From positions 1 to 22,167 of the forward strand of contig JAICQW010000006.1 in assembly GCA_025937665.1 (NCBI GenBank): a stretch of 22,167 nt of DNA, read 5' to 3'. The position numbers and the translations under genes were made by a program. This document shows, piece by piece, positions 15,745 to 22,167 of the stretch. Numbering within the stretch: position 1 is the first letter of the stretch; each line of letters opens with the position of its first letter. Source of the DNA: Nitrososphaeraceae archaeon. GTDB lineage: Archaea > Thermoproteota > Nitrososphaeria > Nitrososphaerales > Nitrososphaeraceae. The notes under the pieces were generated by a model, which was given only the letters and a program-made list of their open reading frames with translations, did not search any database and was not told the DNA's origin.

Positions 15745-16140
15745 TCAGGTAGACAGAATATAACTTGTTGTTGAAATAGGTTCCGTTATTGTTATGTTTA
15801 GTTTTTGTTTTTTTTCGGCGTTTATTTTGAAATTAATCTTTCTGAGACTTTCTGGAACGCCGATCATGACTTGATCCGGTGATAATAGCTTTGAAAGATT
15901 TGATGTTATTTCATTACCTTTCTTATTTAACTGTAATTGGTTGATTATGTAATTGAGGTAAATATTCAATGTTTCATTGATATTTATCCTCATTTTTTTT
16001 GATATTTTATTATCTATAGTCTTGATGGAATTTTCTAGAATAACATAGTCTGTGTTGTTGTGAAACTGAAAGATTCTGGTTATTGGTGCAGTATCAGGTT
16101 CTCCTTGTATGGTAATTCTAATATCTATCAGAATAGTCAA
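15745..16140 (-). CDS. UreA-like (urease gamma) paralogue with N-terminal extension
   Basis: A 131-residue protein whose last 75 residues align with UreA of this window. From RININETLNIY to VMIGVPE the match to KLNYTESVALI to VLPGVPE runs 47 residues without a gap; then KLNITITEPI matches KLVTVHDPI with one gap. Identity is only about 20 percent, but the GVPE and K-L-x-T-x-x-x-P-I landmarks are those of urease gamma. About 45 N-terminal residues, including LIDIRITIQ and TRIFQFHNN strands, have no UreA counterpart. The start is TTG 16140, 13 bases after the ureohydrolase stop, so the two are one operon. It may be a urease-binding regulator, an assembly factor or a substitute subunit; that is inference. 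No other family fits better. Confidence 0.55.
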   Translation of the reverse strand: MTILIDIRITIQGEPDTAPITRIFQFHNNTDYVILENSIKTIDNKISKKMRININETLNIYLNYIINQLQLNKKGNEITSNLSKLLSPDQVMIGVPESLRKINFKINAEKKQKLNITITEPISTTSYILST

Positions 16141-16153
16141 ACCGATCCATAAA

Positions 16154-17302
16154 TTATTTTTTGGCCTCTTTCCCGTAGTCTAGGGGAGGCCTCTTTGGAA
16201 CCTTAGCTTTAGGTCCATTACCAAAGTCATATGTATTACCAAGACCTCTGTAGAAGTTTGGTCTCACTGGATCCCCTTCAGTCAAACCTTTCTTTGTCAG
16301 AGACAGGCCTGCCAATAGTTCTACAATCAGTCTGTTTGCTAAGCCGGATGTGATACCACCATTATACGAATTGCCGTCACTTACATCGTAATTGGGGGCT
16401 ACTTCAACCAAATCAAATGCAAATCTGTCTGGATCAAATGAGGTAGAAAGAAGTCGCATCAATCGCATACCCTCTCTGGATGTCAATCCATTTGGTTCAG
16501 GTTCTCCTGTACCAGGAGCATATGCTGGATCGAAGGTGTCTATATCCCAGCTTATGTAGACTGCGTCAACGTTGTCATTTGCCCTGTCTGCAGCCTCCTT
16601 TGCAATCTTGTCAATACCTAACTCTTCGACATCTAGCATTGTGAACCACTGGAAATCCTGATCAGCCATCCATTTATACAAGTCGGGTCCAGGCCAGTAT
16701 CCTCGTGGTCCTATTAGAGTATAGTTCTTTCCTTTGAGACATCCAAGTTCCATTATTCTTCTAATATGTGCACCATGATCATACTTGAATCCAGTCAATC
16801 CTTGTGGGGCACAATCGGCATGTGTATCAATATGAATCATTCCAATATTCTTATACTTCTTGGCAAACGCACGGACGTTTGCAAAAGTTATCGAATGATC
16901 GCCTCCGAGCATAACGGGTATGCCATCCAAATCTAAAACTTCTTTAACTTTATCGGTCATTCTCCTATGTGATTCAACGACATCGCCAGGAGATATATTC
17001 ACATCACCATAGTCAACCGTTCTAAAAACGCCAAATGGATCGACTCCTGTTTCTATGTTAAAGTGCTCGTATGGTGGAGATGGAACTGTAGAGGCCGCCC
17101 TTATAGCGCGGGGCCCGTATCTTGCTCCAGGACGAATAGTAGTACCAAAGTCAAAAGGTTCTCCAATTATTGCTACATCAGGTCTAACACTTTTTAGCTC
17201 TTCGTGACTTCTTATCCAAGGCAACTTCAGAAATGTTGGAATTCCCACAAAAATTGGCTCATCGTTACCTTTGTAAGAATTACCGTAAAATTCCATACCC
17301 AT
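16154..17302 (-). CDS. Ureohydrolase (arginase/agmatinase/guanidinase family)
   Basis: A 382-residue enzyme from ATG 17302; the frame stays open to a TTG at 17317, but a TATA-like stretch near 17331-17346 favours the ATG. The family cleaves guanidino compounds to urea. With numbering from the TTG, the two-metal site is complete: GGDHS (138-142), DTHAD (164-168) and DIDTFDPAYAPGTG (258-271). It is longer than typical agmatinase (about 300-320), with an N-terminal extension including RPGARYGPRAIR and an unusual PSPPYEHFNIETGVDPFG segment (79-96), as in long members such as guanidine hydrolase. The substrate (agmatine, guanidine, other) cannot be fixed here. Neighbours are a UreA-like gene behind it and a solute symporter diverging from it, near urease, so urea feeding is the likely job. 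Confidence 0.88.
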   Translation of the reverse strand: MGMEFYGNSYKGNDEPIFVGIPTFLKLPWIRSHEELKSVRPDVAIIGEPFDFGTTIRPGARYGPRAIRAASTVPSPPYEHFNIETGVDPFGVFRTVDYGDVNISPGDVVESHRRMTDKVKEVLDLDGIPVMLGGDHSITFANVRAFAKKYKNIGMIHIDTHADCAPQGLTGFKYDHGAHIRRIMELGCLKGKNYTLIGPRGYWPGPDLYKWMADQDFQWFTMLDVEELGIDKIAKEAADRANDNVDAVYISWDIDTFDPAYAPGTGEPEPNGLTSREGMRLMRLLSTSFDPDRFAFDLVEVAPNYDVSDGNSYNGGITSGLANRLIVELLAGLSLTKKGLTEGDPVRPNFYRGLGNTYDFGNGPKAKVPKRPPLDYGKEAKK

Positions 17303-17407
17303 GCTTAATCCATTCAACTGAGTAGATGTATTTTTTAAATATTTCTAAACCATTAATTTCTCCCTATTAATCTAGAGTTCGATTCAATGTTATAATATTC
17401 TGTAAAT

Positions 17408-17432
17408 AATTATTAAATATAATTTAATAATT
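17408..17432. promoter_or_regulatory. Perfect palindrome between ureohydrolase and symporter
   Basis: AATTATTAAAT (17408-17418) and its exact reverse complement ATTTAATAATT (17422-17432) are separated by three bases. The site sits in the middle of the 200-base divergent region, roughly 40 bases upstream of the symporter TATA box, a natural place for an activator or repressor dimer serving both directions. The AT-rich context raises the chance of coincidence. Confidence 0.45.
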
Positions 17433-17470
17433 CTAATTCTTTGTGTAATAATTTTACTTTTTATTAAATC

Positions 17471-17480
17471 TTTAAATACA
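17471..17480 (+). promoter_or_regulatory. TATA box of the symporter gene
   Basis: TTTAAATACA is centred about 26 bases before the ATG at 17501, so the symporter mRNA should be leaderless. Confidence 0.6.
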
Positions 17481-17500
17481 CATTAAATTAACAAGTTTGG

Positions 17501-19033
17501 ATGGTTTCACTTGACTGGTATGGAGTCGGTGTTATTGCATTTTTAGTTGTGTCTTTGGTCGTTGGAACATTAACCTCAAGGTTAGTAAAGAAGAGTAGTA
17601 GAAGATATATGGTTGCAGGTAAGAGTCTCCCGCTTTTTTTCGTAGGTACTATGCTGGCTGCCCAAGCAGTAGATGGTAACTCTTCTCTTGGTAATGTTTC
17701 TCTGGTGTATCAATTTGGCATTTGGGCTGGAGCTGCTATTCCTATTGGACTAGGGATATGCTTGATGCTTACAGGTGCATTTTATGGGAAAAAATTGAAC
17801 AAGATGTCAATGCTTACTTTACCTGACTTCTATTATAGAAGGTTTGGAGCAGGAGCAGAAGGCATCTCAGGAGTGCTTATGATGATTAGCTTTATAGTTC
17901 TTGTAGCTGGTAACTTTGCTGCCAGCGGATATATCCTTACTACAGTATTGCATATTGATTTCTTTTGGGCAATGCTCATAGCGGCACTAGTTGTATTGGT
18001 TTACACATTTGCCGGAGGGCTCTTTTCTTCGGCGTACACAGACATATTTCAAATATATCTAGCAATAGGTGCATTTTGGGCTGCTTTCATATTTTTTGCG
18101 TTAGGATTTTCCGGAGTCGATTTTGGTACCATATTAGGTAATGCACCACCCTCACATGTTGATCTCTCTGGATTAACTGATATTGGAAATGGGGCGCTCA
18201 TTAATTGGGCAGGAATTATGGCTTTAGCGTTGGGTGATATAGTAGCGCTTGATTTTATGGAAAGAGTATTTGCAGCGAAAGATGGTAAGACTGCACGGAG
18301 AGGTGCATTTATGGGTGGAGGATTGACATTGTTTACAGTCATTCCTACAACTATGATGGGCATAGTGGCATTATATTTCCTTCCGAATTTAGTTGATCCA
18401 TTTACAGCATATCCTGATTTAGCTATAAATCACGTACCATTCGCAATTGGAGTTGCACTATTGATGGGAGTTTTGGGAGCATCAATGTCAACAGCAAATG
18501 GAGGTTTGCTTGCGATATCAAGTGTCATGTCAAGGAACATTATACAAAGAGACATATTGAAAAAGTGGTTCAAGAGACCAGGCATGGATGATAAGAAACT
18601 ATTGAGAACAACAAGGATTTTTACCATTCCCATGATGACTGCGGCATTTATTCTTGGGTATTTATTGCCTCAACCTGGTGTCTACCTCATTTTGGCGTTT
18701 GATATCGTGTTTGCCGGTGCGTGGGCACCTCTTACACTTGGTCTGTTTTGGAGAAAAGCAAACGCCCCAGCTGCAATCACATCCTTAGTCTTAGGAACTG
18801 GACTTAGATTGTTATTATTCTTTGTTATACCCATAGAACTTGCAGGACTTGATACACTGATACCCCCAGTTGTATCATTTGTGGCATTTATCGTAGTAGC
18901 GCTAGCAACACAGAAGAGGTATCCTGGAACAGAAAGACACGGTGTTATAGAATATGTACCACCAGAAGAAGATGTAGTAAACGGTGAAGACCTTAAAGGC
19001 TATACGAGTCCAAGTGGTTTGAAATATTCTTGA
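17501..19033 (+). CDS. Sodium:solute symporter (SSS family), possible urea uptake
   Basis: A 510-residue polytopic transporter of the SSS/PutP/Dur3 family with about 13 hydrophobic helices. Family marks are the N-terminal YMVAGKSLPLFFVG (36-49), AAQAVDGNSSLG (53-64), TFAGGLFSSAYTDIFQ (169-184) and GASMSTANGGLLAISS (326-341), which includes the sodium-site Ser/Thr positions. Loop AAKDGKTARRGAF (258-270) is the usual cytoplasmic loop. In ammonia-oxidising archaea SSS proteins near urease are commonly read as urea transporters (Dur3-like); the sequence alone does not separate urea from guanidine, amino acids or other solutes. It diverges from the ureohydrolase and shares its promoter region, so the substrate is likely that enzyme's substrate or product. 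Confidence 0.9.
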   Translation: MVSLDWYGVGVIAFLVVSLVVGTLTSRLVKKSSRRYMVAGKSLPLFFVGTMLAAQAVDGNSSLGNVSLVYQFGIWAGAAIPIGLGICLMLTGAFYGKKLNKMSMLTLPDFYYRRFGAGAEGISGVLMMISFIVLVAGNFAASGYILTTVLHIDFFWAMLIAALVVLVYTFAGGLFSSAYTDIFQIYLAIGAFWAAFIFFALGFSGVDFGTILGNAPPSHVDLSGLTDIGNGALINWAGIMALALGDIVALDFMERVFAAKDGKTARRGAFMGGGLTLFTVIPTTMMGIVALYFLPNLVDPFTAYPDLAINHVPFAIGVALLMGVLGASMSTANGGLLAISSVMSRNIIQRDILKKWFKRPGMDDKKLLRTTRIFTIPMMTAAFILGYLLPQPGVYLILAFDIVFAGAWAPLTLGLFWRKANAPAAITSLVLGTGLRLLLFFVIPIELAGLDTLIPPVVSFVAFIVVALATQKRYPGTERHGVIEYVPPEEDVVNGEDLKGYTSPSGLKYS

Positions 19034-19140
19034 CCTCAAAGTCGCCCAAGGCTGGAATGTATTTGTCGATACCTCATATACCTGGGAGATTTGTTGAAGG
19101 TAGGAATTCATGAATATCCAATACTAAAGAGGTCATTAAT

Positions 19141-19665
19141 TTGCTATTTCCTAAAAAGCCAGAGATTAAGAATATTGAAGATGTAAAAGAGCAAATTATC
19201 AACATGATCTTAAATCAACAAAAACAGATCAAGTCAAACTTAGAAACCTCTGTTTCGGTGGTTCAAAATCTTGTTTCCGAAATTACAGAATTCAATGATA
19301 GTTGGACGAAAGTCCCTAATATCTATAGAATTGCATGGATATATAACACTGATGGTGATACTGTTAAAAATATCATATTTAAAGACAATATTGAATTACC
19401 CAATGTGGATCATGATTTGGAACTTATTATGAAAATGCTAAATCACATGAGAGATGAAAAAAAACTAAAAGTATCCAACATGCCACTATTCATGCATCCT
19501 GATGAAATTTTTATAGCTCAAAAGGAAGGCAGATTGCCCCATGGAAACATTAGTATTGTTTCCCAAATTGCAGTAGTGTTTCAGAAAGCAAGAGTAAAAT
19601 ATGTCGGAATAGTCATTGATAGGAACTATCTGTTACTTCAAGATAGACTAATAAACATATTCTAG
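19141..19665 (+). CDS. Cytoplasmic hypothetical protein
   Basis: A 174-residue soluble protein beginning at TTG 19141, supported by AAAGAGGT seven bases upstream. The N-terminal 55 residues are helical and may form a coiled coil (VKEQIINMILNQQKQIKSNL). The middle reads RIAWIYNTDGDTVKNIIF and the C-terminal half has strands (NISIVSQIAVVFQ, VKYVGIVIDRNYLLL), somewhat like a small sensory or ligand-binding domain. I do not recognise a family. It follows the symporter on the same strand after about 107 bases, so weak read-through is possible but no functional link is shown. Confidence 0.65.
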   Translation: MLFPKKPEIKNIEDVKEQIINMILNQQKQIKSNLETSVSVVQNLVSEITEFNDSWTKVPNIYRIAWIYNTDGDTVKNIIFKDNIELPNVDHDLELIMKMLNHMRDEKKLKVSNMPLFMHPDEIFIAQKEGRLPHGNISIVSQIAVVFQKARVKYVGIVIDRNYLLLQDRLINIF

Positions 19666-19817
19666 TTACTCGTCAAGAGTGAATAACGAAGGTATTTTCA
19701 TGAAATGTTCTTATTGTCAGTACCTAATTGAATACAATTGAATACAAAACAGAATCCTATTGATGAACTGCTCTAGGTTGGCGCCCTTGCCAAGCTACAA
19801 TAAATCAACAACCTCAA

Positions 19818-20111
19818 TTATCTAGATATTTGAACCTCTATGGTTGAAACATTTCGCTCCCTACCATCCTCAGATTGAATTGTTTGTGAACCTATTTTCA
19901 CGGATCCAATTTTGTATCCCATGTTATCCATACGTTTGACAATAATTTGTGCCACGTCTACTGCTCGCACAATACTTTTTCCTCTGGCCTTTACAATGAC
20001 AGTGGGTTCACTTGCTAATTGAACCAATGTTGCTGTAACATAGGTCATCAAAGGTTTCTTACCTATCAAAATTACATTACCAGCTCTCCTTGGTTCAGCA
20101 CTCGAAGCCAT
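19818..20111 (-). CDS. albA: Alba chromatin protein
   Basis: A 97-residue archaeal nucleic-acid-binding protein that dimerises and coats DNA or RNA. The conserved parts are NVILIGKKPLMTYVTATL (12-29) with the Lys pair at 18-19 that contacts nucleic acid, the ARGKSIVRAVDVAQI block (42-56) and the C-terminal strand VSTIEVQISR. Length is typical. The ATG at 20111 is preceded by TATA-like elements 30-45 bases upstream. It stands alone with an ordinary housekeeping role, and it is one of the clearest signs that the sequence is archaeal. Confidence 0.95.
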   Translation of the reverse strand: MASSAEPRRAGNVILIGKKPLMTYVTATLVQLASEPTVIVKARGKSIVRAVDVAQIIVKRMDNMGYKIGSVKIGSQTIQSEDGRERNVSTIEVQISR

Positions 20112-20258
20112 GGATAAATACAGAACACAAAATCCTAAATAAAGTTTATACAGCTCCTTGAAAGTTCTTAATTTATCTTAATTCAATTATGATAATTAAA
20201 GTGAGTAAACTAAGGTAAGCCAAGTTATTATATTTAGTTTCAATAGTATATTTACTTC

Positions 20259-20396
20259 CTAAAACAATTTGAGACAAATGCCGGTGGGATTATTTGGTTC
20301 AATTCCATAATCCACTGGTAAGTTGTTTGTAAGAATTTTTGCATTTTTTTTTAGTAACTGAATACTACTATTTTCGATATCATTCTTTAGAATGTT
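20259..20396 (-). pseudogene. Coding remnant or frameshifted extension, 45 codons
   Basis: An open stretch with no start codon reads like protein: NILKNDIENSSIQLLKKNAK then ILTNNLPVDYGIEPNNPTGI and a stop at 20259. It begins inside the last codons of the 75-residue gene in another frame, so a one-base shift near 20385-20396 would join the two into a protein of about 116 residues. It may be a frameshifted tail or an unrelated remnant. Confidence 0.35.
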
Positions 20397-20607
20397 TTAG
20401 CAGTATGTCCTCTAAATTATCTGGATTGTCGACTATTTCTTGAACTACTTTGGCATCATCTACTTCATAACAATGCGTAAGATTTTCTTCATCTTTATAA
20501 AAAATATAGACTTTGTTATCGTAAACGCAGTAGTACATTTTATCAACAATCATGCCTTCGGGTTTGATCTTTATACCATCTTTTTCAACAATAACAGGGT
20601 ATTCCAC
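20380..20607 (-). CDS. Small acidic hypothetical protein
   Basis: A 75-residue soluble protein from GTG 20607. The first 50 residues form a strand-rich unit (YPVIVEKDGIKIKPEGMIV, YYCVYDNKVYIFYKDEEN) and the end is an acidic helix (VVQEIVDNPDNLEDILLKHSKE). A TATA-like ATTTATTT about 25 bases upstream would make the transcript leaderless. It lies 2 bases after a possible 27-residue ORF and downstream of the discoidin-domain gene on the same strand. No family recognised. A coding-like stretch continues past its stop in another frame. Confidence 0.5.
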   Translation of the reverse strand: MEYPVIVEKDGIKIKPEGMIVDKMYYCVYDNKVYIFYKDEENLTHCYEVDDAKVVQEIVDNPDNLEDILLKHSKE

Positions 20608-20609
20608 GC

Positions 20610-20693
20610 TTATACCATGTATTTGAGAAAATAAATTCTATGCGAATCTATGGAAGATGTTGCTTTTCCAACAATGATTACTTCGACTCTCAT
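20610..20693 (-). CDS. Possible 27-residue small ORF
   Basis: From ATG 20693 the frame reads MRVEVIIVGKATSSIDSHRI and ends YFLKYMV before a stop at 20610-20612. It starts 11 bases after the discoidin-domain gene and stops 2 bases before the next gene, a spacing typical of coupled translation. No ribosome site or family is evident; it may be chance. Confidence 0.28.
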   Translation of the reverse strand: MRVEVIIVGKATSSIDSHRIYFLKYMV

Positions 20694-20704
20694 TTCTAGC
20701 GCTT

Positions 20705-21931
20705 TTATGGGCCTGTGTTTCCCAGTACTACGAGATCTGATATCCACTGAATTGATTCAGTTATATCCAACTCACTTATCTTGATGAATCGGGCTTTGAT
20801 GGGACCATCTTTTAGGTCATAAATTTCTGAAGGTGAGTTAGTCCCAGTTGATGAGTAATATTCAGCCGAGGTATAAGTTTCTCCATCATTAGAGAATTCA
20901 AGTGTAAAGAATTTTATCTCATTGTCTACGTTAGCAAAGCTGACTTTAAGCCCGCATATGTTTTGTTCCTGTCCTAAGTCCAATGCGGTCCATCTTGGCT
21001 TATGTGATTCAGTAGAATTCCCGTTGGTATTGTTAACATTGCTAGTATCAGTTTGTACATCCATTATGGGAATTTCATTGTATTCACATGTGTTTGTCGA
21101 TTGATACTCTCTATTAAAGAAATCTAATTCTTTATGTTGTAGTCCATTTGTTGTAGCCACTAAATTATCATATTGAGTTACTACATGTTCCTCTGTTGGA
21201 GATACTTGTCCAAAACCAGATGAATCAGGATCGTTTAATTCAAAACTTTGAAATGAATTATCATTATTATTACTACTTGGCATACCCGTACTCATAATAT
21301 TATTGTCATTGGTACTCATAATATTGATATTATCATCAGTACTCTTAGTACTAATATTACTTGAATCCACGGCCACTTCTCTTACTTCGGGCTTTTCAAC
21401 TTCTATCAAGCAAGTATAAGTAACATATTTTCCGTCAGGATATATTACTCTGAGTTCTAAAGTATTTGGACCATATACATCTGCAAAACTAAATTGAGTT
21501 TTTCCAACTCTGTGAAGCGGGGTCATCTCTGTTGTATCTGCGTCATAATCAACAAAGAACGCATTTATTTCACGAGGTTTTGTTATAAAACTAAATGTAA
21601 TAGAATCTTCTGGTGATATCGTAACTTCAGGTTCAAAATCATCTGGTAAATGCGGGAAATTAATTCTTTCCAAGTTTTCATTTTCCATAACTACGAATGG
21701 GGACATTTCATAGGACTTGTTTTGATAAACCATTTTGGCAACCGGAACATTAAGCTCCATCTTATTACTATCAACATCTGGTTTTTTGGAATCTGTTGAT
21801 TTTTCGCTTTTTTCATCAGATTGTGCGGTAGCGGTTAACAGTATAGAGCTTTCAAGAGAAGTAATTAGCATCATGATTAAGATTGACGAGAGTAAAGCGT
21901 ATTTTTTATTCCGGTTTAACGATTGTATCAA
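20705..21931 (-). CDS. Exported protein with C-terminal discoidin (F5/8C-like) domain
   Basis: A 408-residue exported protein from TTG 21931. A TATA element (near 21959-21969) lies about 30 bases before it. A signal peptide covers residues 1-37 (hydrophobic 12-34, cleavage-like TATAQS). Residues 50-180 form a beta-rich domain with PDDFEPEVTISPEDSITFSF and YGPNTLELRVIYPDGKY. Residues 190-225 are a low-complexity Ser/Asn/Asp linker with repeated NIMST words. The last 95 residues (about 312-405) look like an F5/8 type C domain: RWTALDLGQEQNICGLKVSF, FTLEFSNDGETY and ARFIKISEL. Such domains bind carbohydrates or surfaces. No C-terminal anchor is seen, so it may be secreted or cell-surface bound. 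Ligand unknown. Confidence 0.75.
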   Translation of the reverse strand: MIQSLNRNKKYALLSSILIMMLITSLESSILLTATAQSDEKSEKSTDSKKPDVDSNKMELNVPVAKMVYQNKSYEMSPFVVMENENLERINFPHLPDDFEPEVTISPEDSITFSFITKPREINAFFVDYDADTTEMTPLHRVGKTQFSFADVYGPNTLELRVIYPDGKYVTYTCLIEVEKPEVREVAVDSSNISTKSTDDNINIMSTNDNNIMSTGMPSSNNNDNSFQSFELNDPDSSGFGQVSPTEEHVVTQYDNLVATTNGLQHKELDFFNREYQSTNTCEYNEIPIMDVQTDTSNVNNTNGNSTESHKPRWTALDLGQEQNICGLKVSFANVDNEIKFFTLEFSNDGETYTSAEYYSSTGTNSPSEIYDLKDGPIKARFIKISELDITESIQWISDLVVLGNTGP

Positions 21932-22167
21932 GACTTGATTCGAAACTTATTAGAATTCTTTTATATTTACGGAATGTCGAAAAAATTACTGAAATCAACA
22001 ACAGGAAAATAACTTCATTGACTAGAAGAAACTACCGTAATATGAATAAAACAATTGGCTGCCATTGAATTACTTGATGTTTTCATAAAATTTAAGATGC
22101 TTGGAATAATTTTTTATTCTTCCAAGAATCAATTTATCAAGTACTATTGAGTGAGAATATTTCCTTA

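Noticed and set aside
19700..19741. 13-residue CxxC stub with a tandem ATTGAATACA duplication
   Set aside because: It starts like a zinc ribbon (MKCSYCQYL) but stops at once, and removing the duplication does not restore a gene.
1..22167. CRISPR array, insertion sequence or replication origin
   Set aside because: I saw no regularly spaced repeats, transposase, terminal inverted repeats or origin-like repeat clusters by reading; a computed repeat search could still find weak ones.

Overview
The window looks like a chromosomal segment of a low-GC ammonia-oxidising archaeon of the Nitrososphaeraceae, most like Ca. Nitrosocosmicus. The evidence is archaeal: an Alba chromatin protein, a group II (thermosome-type) chaperonin, TATA boxes placed about 26 bases before leaderless start codons, frequent TTG/GTG starts, and AT-rich coding sequence. 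The genus is inferred from base composition and gene content; there is no 16S or amo gene here to prove it.

Layout. 1-3000: exported metallo-beta-lactamase-fold hydrolase, a tiny exported sequon-rich protein and a roughly ten-helix membrane protein. 3200-5700: a universal stress protein with an unlisted 31-residue membrane peptide behind it and a hairpin terminator, a small membrane-protein gene with two compensating frameshifts, a GIY-YIG-like small protein and an exported beta-rich protein. 5700-8900: an eroded zone with a cupin, a broken DUF899 gene (two frameshifts, one nonsense codon), two further coding remnants, a tRNA-Arg(CCT) with a 28-base intron in the D-loop, and small RHH-like and PRC-barrel proteins. 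9050-10910: an ABC-2 exporter pair. 11090-19030: the core of the window, a urea-nitrogen locus. 19140-21930: a hypothetical protein, Alba, small ORFs and an exported discoidin-domain protein.

How the core fits together. ureA-ureB-ureC (minus strand) encode all three urease subunits with every nickel ligand in place. Diverging from ureA over a 74-base gap is a chaperonin whose C-terminus is a histidine-rich tail (10 His in 39 residues) in place of the usual Gly/Met tail. Beyond it lie an arginase/agmatinase-family ureohydrolase (a urea-producing enzyme family) and, 13 bases behind it in one operon, a 131-residue protein whose C-terminal half aligns with urease gamma (UreA). Diverging from the ureohydrolase is a sodium:solute symporter, with a perfect 11-base inverted repeat between them. 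My reading is a pathway of uptake of urea or a guanidino compound, hydrolysis to urea, then hydrolysis to ammonia, with a dedicated nickel-binding chaperonin and a UreA-like helper. The genes and motifs are visible; the joint function is inference. No ureD/E/F/G accessory gene is present in the window.
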